Positions 55,084 to 64,000 of a DNA stretch of 64,000 bases are shown here, one piece after another. The translations under genes and the position numbers were made by a program. The stretch is from NCBI GenBank assembly GCA_947476625.1, contig CANJRA010000011.1, positions 1 through 64,000 of the forward strand, read 5' to 3'. The DNA is from Fidelibacterota bacterium. Its GTDB lineage: Bacteria > Pseudomonadota > Alphaproteobacteria > Rhodospirillales > Rhodospirillaceae. The notes under the pieces were generated by a model. The model was not told the origin of the DNA. It saw nothing but the letters and a program-made list of their open reading frames with translations, and ran no database searches. How positions within the stretch are numbered: position 1 is the first letter of the stretch; the number at the start of each line of letters is the position of its first letter.

Positions 55084-57126
55084 ATGAAATTCACGTCTCG
55101 TTTGCTGTGCATTATGGCGTTTTCCGCCTGTGCTGCATCGGCCTTTGCTCAGAATGCCGGCCCATCCACATGGACCTTTGCCGGAAACGATGTCCGCAAC
55201 ACACGAAGTGCTAACGGCGAGACGACGATCACCCCGGCCAACGTCTCACAACTCCAGCCTCACTGGTCGACCGTTGTCAAAGGCGGGGCGCGGCTGTCAA
55301 CGCCCACCTCCGACGGCGAATCGCTGTTCATCGGCTCCAATGCCGGCGTTCTTTACCGGATCGATCGCAAGACCGGGCAAGTGCTCTGGCAGGCCGAACT
55401 TCCGGCGGCACTCGGAATTCCGGGAGCGTCTTCAAAGGCGAGCGTTGCGGTGGGCACAGATGCCGTCGTCATCGGCTTGCAGAACACGCCTGTTGTGGCG
55501 GCGTTTGACCGCAAGACTGGCGGCCTCCTTTGGAAAACAACTGTCGACACGCATTCCGGCGCCATCGTCACGCAATCGGCGGTGATTGTCGGAGACAAAG
55601 TATTCATCGGCGTTTCGGGGCTAAGGGAAGAGATAGCTGCCGGCAAACCGGATTATAAATGCTGCAGCTTCCGCGGCAGTGAACTGGCCCTCGATGTTCA
55701 TAGCGGCAAGATCCTCTGGAAGACCTATACAATTCCGGAGGGCTATGCCGGCGGTTCGATCTGGTCCAGCACGCCCGCGTATGATCCCAAGCGTAATCTG
55801 TTGTTCGTCACGACCGGCAATACGTTTTCGTTGCCGCCGGAAGTCGTGAAATGCGCGGATAAGAACAAAGACAATCCCGCGGCACTGGCAGCCTGCACAC
55901 CGGAAGGCGTTTGGTTTGACTCGATCTTGGCGCTGAACGCCGACACCGGCGCGATCAAGTGGGGACGCCGCTTCGAGGCCTATGACGTTTACACGCAGTC
56001 TTGCTTGCTCACGAAAGAAGAAGGCGGCAACCCCGAGAATTGCCAAGGCGGCGGCTATAAAGGTAAAGGCGATTACGATTTTGGCCACGCCTTCAGCGGC
56101 GATTACGACTTCGGCAATGGCGCGATGCTGTGGGAAATCGACGGCCCGAAGGGACACCAGGACGTCGTCGGCGCCGGACAGAAATCGGGCGACGTCTGGG
56201 CGCTCGACCGCGACACCGGTAAGACTCTTTGGAAACAAAATGTCGGCCCCGGCGGGCCTGGCGGCGGCATGGAAATGGGCTCCGCGGTCGACGGCAAGCG
56301 CATCTATGTCGGTCAATCGAACTCCAAGCAGCCCGGCCACAGAGCGGAAACTTACAAGCTGCCTTCCGGCGAAGTGATCAAACACGGATCGTACGCGGCA
56401 CTCGATGCGACGACGGGCAAACTCCAGTGGTGGGTTCCCGCTCCTAACGGCGTGCGCTTTCCCGGCACAGATAATCTGTGCACCTCCAAGAGCCCGCTGG
56501 CGGACTGCACGGGCGCTTATGCACGCGGCCCTGTCAGCACGGCAAATGGTGTGGTGTTCGGCTGTTCAACCGAGCCTGAGGGGCGCATGTATGCCTTTGA
56601 CGCAGCGACAGGAGCGGTGCTGTGGACCTATCCCACCGCCGCAAGGTGCGAATCCGGCGCAGCGATCATCGACGGCACTGTCTATTGGGTTGGCGGTCAG
56701 CAGCTTCACGCCTTTGGCCTTGGTCCTAAGGCGGCGAGTATCAACACGGCCAACGCCGGCCCCGCGTCAACGATGCATCGTTCTGTCTGGGACGGGCTTT
56801 ACACCACCGCGCAAGCTGCCGCCGGAAAGCGGATTTACCAGGCAAGCTGCGCGCAAAGCTGTCACCTCAACAATATGGGCGGCAGCGGTCCTTCTCCGGC
56901 ACTGATCGGCGACTTCGTTTCGCGCTGGGAGGGGCAAAGCGTCGGCGCGCTTTATCAGAAAATTGCCGCGACAATGCCGCAGAGCACGCCCGGTTCGCTC
57001 AAGCCAAGCGAGTATCTTGCAGTTACGTCGTATCTATTGTCGGTGAACGGCTTTCCTGCGGGACAGCAGAACATCAAAGCGGACGAGGCCCAACTTAACG
57101 ATATGCAGATAAAGCAGAAGAAATAG
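55084..57126 (+). CDS. Polyvinyl-alcohol-dehydrogenase-like PQQ protein with C-terminal CX3CH haem motif
   Basis: The 680-residue protein has a signal peptide ending at ASAFAQN. It is a PQQ propeller of the polyvinyl alcohol dehydrogenase branch: PDYKCCSFRGSELALDVHSGKILWKTYTIP with the family CC pair, SIWSSTPAYDPKRNLLFVTTGNTFS, and GDYDFGNGAMLW, with W-motif blades throughout. A C-terminal cytochrome-like domain carries CAQSCH (residues 589-594), that is CX3CH instead of CXXCH, and a Met at 631 as possible sixth ligand. It is expected in the periplasm, oxidising secondary alcohols or a polymer and passing electrons to its own haem. It stands alone between core genes (LysR and aspC) and is far from the other PQQ genes. 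Substrate is inferred from family only. Confidence 0.88.
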   Translation: MKFTSRLLCIMAFSACAASAFAQNAGPSTWTFAGNDVRNTRSANGETTITPANVSQLQPHWSTVVKGGARLSTPTSDGESLFIGSNAGVLYRIDRKTGQVLWQAELPAALGIPGASSKASVAVGTDAVVIGLQNTPVVAAFDRKTGGLLWKTTVDTHSGAIVTQSAVIVGDKVFIGVSGLREEIAAGKPDYKCCSFRGSELALDVHSGKILWKTYTIPEGYAGGSIWSSTPAYDPKRNLLFVTTGNTFSLPPEVVKCADKNKDNPAALAACTPEGVWFDSILALNADTGAIKWGRRFEAYDVYTQSCLLTKEEGGNPENCQGGGYKGKGDYDFGHAFSGDYDFGNGAMLWEIDGPKGHQDVVGAGQKSGDVWALDRDTGKTLWKQNVGPGGPGGGMEMGSAVDGKRIYVGQSNSKQPGHRAETYKLPSGEVIKHGSYAALDATTGKLQWWVPAPNGVRFPGTDNLCTSKSPLADCTGAYARGPVSTANGVVFGCSTEPEGRMYAFDAATGAVLWTYPTAARCESGAAIIDGTVYWVGGQQLHAFGLGPKAASINTANAGPASTMHRSVWDGLYTTAQAAAGKRIYQASCAQSCHLNNMGGSGPSPALIGDFVSRWEGQSVGALYQKIAATMPQSTPGSLKPSEYLAVTSYLLSVNGFPAGQQNIKADEAQLNDMQIKQKK

Positions 57127-57146
57127 CAGTTAAAGGTTCACAACGA

Positions 57147-57180
57147 AAAACGGCGCCCCCATCGGGGCGCCGTTTTGTTT
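57147..57180. terminator. Bidirectional terminator between PVA-DH-like gene and aspC
   Basis: A perfect 13-bp stem (AAAACGGCGCCCC at 57147-57159, GGGGCGCCGTTTT at 57164-57176), with A and T runs on the two sides, between convergent genes. Confidence 0.9.
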
Positions 57181-57199
57181 TGATATAAAGCCACTGAAC

Positions 57200-60727
<3,528 letters not shown>

Positions 60728-60986
60728 TCTCTAGTGTTACGTATACGTTACAGCAACTTAGGCGATGCTTTTTTGTCGTAGCCGCATTGCAGCAATCGGT
60801 ATTGCCCTTACATACCCCATCCTATAAAAACCATACGGGTTGGGGGCACTCCGTAAGGTTGTTATGTCTTGAATTCCCCCACCATAACGCGTGCTTTTAT
60901 ATTCGCCACCTCAATGACACCCAATGATTTTGGAACGCGTGCCTGGCTGAAAGCTTTAGCCGGCGCGGATAAAGCGAGTTTGCAAC

Positions 60987-62480
60987 GTGACGCCTAAAAG
61001 ACGCTTCCCAATTCCGGCCATGAGCGCTGTCGTGGGTTTTGCCGTGGTGCTATCGGGCTGCGCGGTTGGTCCCGACTTTAAGCAACCCGAAGCACCGGCG
61101 GTGAGTGGGTATACGCCGGAGCCGCTCGGCACTACCGCATCCTCCGACACCCCGGCCGGCGCCCCGCAACTCTTCATGACGGGCAAGACGATCGCGGCCG
61201 ACTGGTGGACTCTGTTCAAATCACCAGCGCTCAATAGCCTGGTCGAACAGGCCGTGAAGAACAATCCCGACCTGCAAGCAGCTTCTGCCAATTTGCGCCA
61301 AGCGCAGGAACTGCAGCGCGCGCAGTTCGCGATCCTGCTGCCGTCGGTCGATGGAAAATTCGCGGCATCGCGTCAGAAGAACTTCGCCGCGTTTGGCGGC
61401 GGCGGCGCGGCGTCGATTCCGCCTTATACAATCGCGACGGCATCGGTCGCCGTATCGTATGGCCTTGATATCTGGGGTGGCGCACGCCGCTCCTATGAAG
61501 GCACCCGTGCACAAACCGATCAAATCCGCTTCCAGATGGAAGCCGCACACCTCGCGGTTACCTCCAACACTGTTGCAGCCGCTATGCAGCAAGCATCGTT
61601 GCGCGCGCAGCTTGAGGCAACGCAAACCATTCTCGATGTTCAGGAGCAGCAGCTGGGCGTTCTGCGGAACCAGTTGCAGCTGGGCGCAGTCGCCGAAGCC
61701 GACGTGCTAACGCAGCAAACAGCTTTAGCGCAGACGCGCGCGTTGTTGCCGCCCATCCAAAAACAGTTGGCGCAGGTCAACAGCCAGATTCTTGCCCTGG
61801 CCGGACGTTTCCCGGACGACAAGTTGAGCGAAAACTTCGATCTCTCCGCACTGCAGTTGCCGGAGGAATTACCCGTCAGCTTGCCGTCGGATCTCGTGAC
61901 GCAACGCCCCGACATCCGTGCCTCGGAGGCCAACCTGCGCTCCGCCAATGCGCAGATAGGCCTCGCGACTGCATTGATGCTACCGCAGATTTCTCTCGAT
62001 GCGAATTACGGCGCGTCGGGCTCGACGGTCAGTCAGTTATTTAACGCCGGCACCACCGTGTGGGGACTGAGCGCTGGCTTGCTGCAACCGATTTTCCACG
62101 GCGGCGAACTTCTGCACAAACGTCGCGCAGCTGTAGCTGCCTTCGATGCCGCATCGGCGCAGTACCGCGGCACAGTGCTGAGCGCCTTCAAGGATGTCTC
62201 TGACGTGTTGCGGGCTTTGCAAATCGATGCCGAGGCCGTGAAAGCCCAACTCGAAGCCGAACGTGCAGCCGCTAACAGCCTAACCATCGCTCAAAACAGC
62301 TACAAAAGCGGCGCTGTAAATTTTCTGATCCTGCTCGACGCGCAGCGGACCTACCAGCAGACGCGGGCCGCGTTGGTTCAGGCTCAGGCTAACCGTTACG
62401 CCGACACCGCTGCGCTGTTTGTGGCGTTGGGCGGCGGCTGGTGGAACCGCGCCGACATGACCGCAAGCGCCAACGAATAA
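60987..62480 (+). CDS. RND efflux outer-membrane lipoprotein, NodT/OprM family
   Basis: The 497-residue protein starts at GTG 60987 and has a lipoprotein signal with lipobox LSGC followed by AVGPDFKQPEAP, typical of NodT-type channels. Two TolC-like repeats follow (ADWWTLFKSPALNSLVEQAVKNNPDLQAA; QRPDIRASEANLRSANAQIGLATA). It forms the outer-membrane duct of a tripartite pump whose adaptor and inner-membrane pump are encoded directly downstream. No regulator lies in the 259-base gap before it. Substrates cannot be inferred. Confidence 0.94.
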   Translation: MTPKRRFPIPAMSAVVGFAVVLSGCAVGPDFKQPEAPAVSGYTPEPLGTTASSDTPAGAPQLFMTGKTIAADWWTLFKSPALNSLVEQAVKNNPDLQAASANLRQAQELQRAQFAILLPSVDGKFAASRQKNFAAFGGGGAASIPPYTIATASVAVSYGLDIWGGARRSYEGTRAQTDQIRFQMEAAHLAVTSNTVAAAMQQASLRAQLEATQTILDVQEQQLGVLRNQLQLGAVAEADVLTQQTALAQTRALLPPIQKQLAQVNSQILALAGRFPDDKLSENFDLSALQLPEELPVSLPSDLVTQRPDIRASEANLRSANAQIGLATALMLPQISLDANYGASGSTVSQLFNAGTTVWGLSAGLLQPIFHGGELLHKRRAAVAAFDAASAQYRGTVLSAFKDVSDVLRALQIDAEAVKAQLEAERAAANSLTIAQNSYKSGAVNFLILLDAQRTYQQTRAALVQAQANRYADTAALFVALGGGWWNRADMTASANE

Positions 62481-62493
62481 TCGGAATTTCAAT

Positions 62494-63654
62494 ATGCGTG
62501 CAATGGGAACTGACATGAATGTGACGGCCAAACGCATGATTATCATGCTGATCGCGGTCGGCGTGGTGTTCGGCTTGGTCTTCGGCTTCCAGGTATTCAA
62601 AGGCATTATGATCAAGCGGCACTTCGCCTCGGCTGGTGTGCCGCCTCAGACGGTATCCACGACCATTGCGGCGGAGCAAGAATGGCAGCCGTCGATTTCT
62701 GCTGTCGGCAGTCTCCGCGCAGTTAAAGGTGCCGATCTGTCGTTGGAAGTGGCCGGTATTGTCGATGAAATTCTGTTCGATTCAGGCGATGAGGTTAAGG
62801 AAGGTACGGTACTCCTGCGCTTGCGCACGGAAGACGAGGAAGCCCGCTTGAAATCTCTGGAAACCAGTGCTGAGCTGTCGGCCACCACCTACGAGCGCAA
62901 CAAAAAACAGTTCGAAGGCAAGGCCATCAGCCAAGCCGCGCTCGACGTCGATGCCGCTAATTTGAAAAATGCCCGCGCGGCCGTCGATCAACAGCGCGCT
63001 GTGCTCAATAAGAAGGTCATCAAGGCGCCCTTCTCCGGTCGCCTCGGCGTACGCCGGGTCGATGTCGGACAATATTTGAATCCCGGCACGGCTGCGGTGA
63101 CCCTGCAGGCGCTCGATCCGATTTTTGCCGACTTTTATCTGCCGCCGCTCCAAGCCAATAGCGTCAAAGTCGGTCAGAAAGTCTCAGTGAAAATAGATTC
63201 CGATGCCCCGACCAGTTTGGAAGGTGAGCTTTCAGCCATCGATCCCAAAGTCGAAGCCGGCAGTCGTAACGTGCTGGTCCGCGCGACCTTGAAGAACCCG
63301 ACAAAGCGTCTGCTTCCGGGCACACCGATGGTCGTCAATATCGATACCGGCACACGGCAGCGCCACATCACGCTGCCTCAGACGGCCGTTACCTACAATC
63401 CGTATGGCGACACCGTCTATCTCGCGGTCGAGAACGGCAAGGACGACAAGGGCCAGCCGAAGTTGATGGCAAAGCAGGCCTTCGTCGTGATCGGTCCGAC
63501 GCGCGGCGATCAGGTTGCGGTGTTTGAAGGCATCAAGCGCGGCGACGTCGTCATCACGTCCGGCCAACTGAAATTGCAGAACGAAACGCCGCTGATCATC
63601 AACAATAAAATCCAGCCGCCGTCGGACCCCAACCCGAAGACAGTGGACGAGTAA
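62494..63654 (+). CDS. RND efflux periplasmic adaptor (membrane fusion protein)
   Basis: The 386-residue protein has an N-terminal membrane anchor (MIIMLIAVGVVFGLVFGFQVF), the lipoyl-like halves (GADLSLEVAGIVDEILFDSGDEVKEG; VIKAPFSGRLGVRRVDVGQYLNPG), an alpha-hairpin between them, and a C-terminal beta-barrel and membrane-proximal domain. ATG codons at 62494, 62503 and 62515 are all possible starts. It links the RND pump to the NodT channel. It begins 13 bases after the channel gene and the pump follows after 12 bases, so all three are one operon. Confidence 0.94.
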   Translation: MRAMGTDMNVTAKRMIIMLIAVGVVFGLVFGFQVFKGIMIKRHFASAGVPPQTVSTTIAAEQEWQPSISAVGSLRAVKGADLSLEVAGIVDEILFDSGDEVKEGTVLLRLRTEDEEARLKSLETSAELSATTYERNKKQFEGKAISQAALDVDAANLKNARAAVDQQRAVLNKKVIKAPFSGRLGVRRVDVGQYLNPGTAAVTLQALDPIFADFYLPPLQANSVKVGQKVSVKIDSDAPTSLEGELSAIDPKVEAGSRNVLVRATLKNPTKRLLPGTPMVVNIDTGTRQRHITLPQTAVTYNPYGDTVYLAVENGKDDKGQPKLMAKQAFVVIGPTRGDQVAVFEGIKRGDVVITSGQLKLQNETPLIINNKIQPPSDPNPKTVDE

Positions 63655-63666
63655 CGGTCACCACAG

Positions 63667-64000
63667 ATGAAATTCACCGACATCTTCGTTGCGCGTCCAG
63701 TTCTGGCCATCGTTATCAGCCTGACGATCCTGGTGCTGGGCTTGCGCGCCGTCGGCTCATTGCCGATCCAGCAGTATCCGCAGATCGAAAGCGGCACCAT
63801 CACGATCACGACCGCGTATTACGGCGCCGATCCGGATGTTGTTGCCGGCTTCATCACGACACCGCTGGAAAACGCCGTGGCGCAAGCCAACGGGATCGAT
63901 TATCTGACCTCGGTCAGCTCGAGCGGTGTCAGCTCGATCACGGTCTATCTGCAGCTGGACTACAATTCCAACTCCGCGCTGACGGAAATCAGCACCAAGG
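63667..64000 (+). CDS. RND multidrug efflux permease (5' part)
   Basis: The frame starts at ATG 63667 and runs off the right edge (111 codons seen). It begins MKFTDIFVARPVLAIVISL, the classic first transmembrane helix of AcrB/MexB-type pumps, and continues PIQQYPQIESGTITITTAYYGADPDVV and TTPLENAVAQANGIDYLTSVSSSG, the start of the porter domain. It is the inner-membrane proton-driven pump of the operon with the adaptor and NodT channel upstream. Confidence 0.95.
   Translation, partial: MKFTDIFVARPVLAIVISLTILVLGLRAVGSLPIQQYPQIESGTITITTAYYGADPDVVAGFITTPLENAVAQANGIDYLTSVSSSGVSSITVYLQLDYNSNSALTEISTK

Noticed and set aside
54942-55214. A 90-codon frame in the leader of the PVA-dehydrogenase-like gene
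   Set aside because: It overlaps the start of the real gene out of frame, has no ribosome site and a composition typical of chance frames in GC-rich DNA.

Overview
The window looks like a chromosomal segment of an alphaproteobacterium. The basis is the core block from about 41.3 kb to 64 kb: gatB/yqeY-like, dnaG and rpoD together on one strand; carA, carB and greA on the other; then an lrp-type regulator, trxB, a LysR regulator, an aspC-type aminotransferase, uvrB and an RND efflux operon. The DnaG also has the degenerate zinc-ribbon (SPFT, CFSS) that I associate with alphaproteobacteria. I cannot name the genus. No phage, insertion sequence, integrase or CRISPR array is visible.

The left two thirds (1-41.3 kb) is an accessory region dominated by one four-gene cassette present four times. 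In transcription order it is an exported protein of unknown family ('gene X'), a DUF1587/1595/1592/1588/1585 protein with a CxxCH motif, a DUF1552 protein with a Tat-like leader, and a COG4315-type secreted-repeat protein. Copy A (1-3519, +) is cut by the window edge and lacks the COG4315 gene. Copy B (9119-14739, -) follows a TetR gene. Copy C (17793-23224, -) and copy D (35804-41285, +) point away from each other. Between C and D lies a periplasmic oxidation module: two PQQ dehydrogenases, two exported proteins with a carboxypeptidase-regulatory-like N-terminus, a CxxCH motif and a Vgb-like beta-propeller, a secreted alpha/beta hydrolase, a small cytochrome c, a VOC protein and a cupin; a second small cytochrome c lies at the downstream end of copy C. 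An SDR, acyl-CoA dehydrogenase and aminoglycoside-phosphotransferase-like kinase operon, two tandem alpha/beta hydrolases and an AtoE-type short-chain fatty-acid transporter fill the rest. My inference is that the region oxidises an alcohol-bearing or hydrophobic substrate in the periplasm and feeds acids into acyl-CoA metabolism. The substrate is not shown by the sequence.

Two signals stand out. First, an intact CAT-anticodon tRNA gene at 41.3 kb has a decayed full-length copy at 15.9 kb in the same orientation, bracketing 25 kb of accessory genes. Second, the 575-base gap before a polyvinyl-alcohol-dehydrogenase-like gene at 55.1 kb carries three exact copies of GTCCTCCCCC, two in the loops of clear hairpins (one of them a strong intrinsic terminator). 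All three are perfectly complementary to the extended Shine-Dalgarno sequence of that gene. This resembles anti-Shine-Dalgarno 'cuckoo/CcsR' small RNAs of alphaproteobacteria, or a cis-acting leader.
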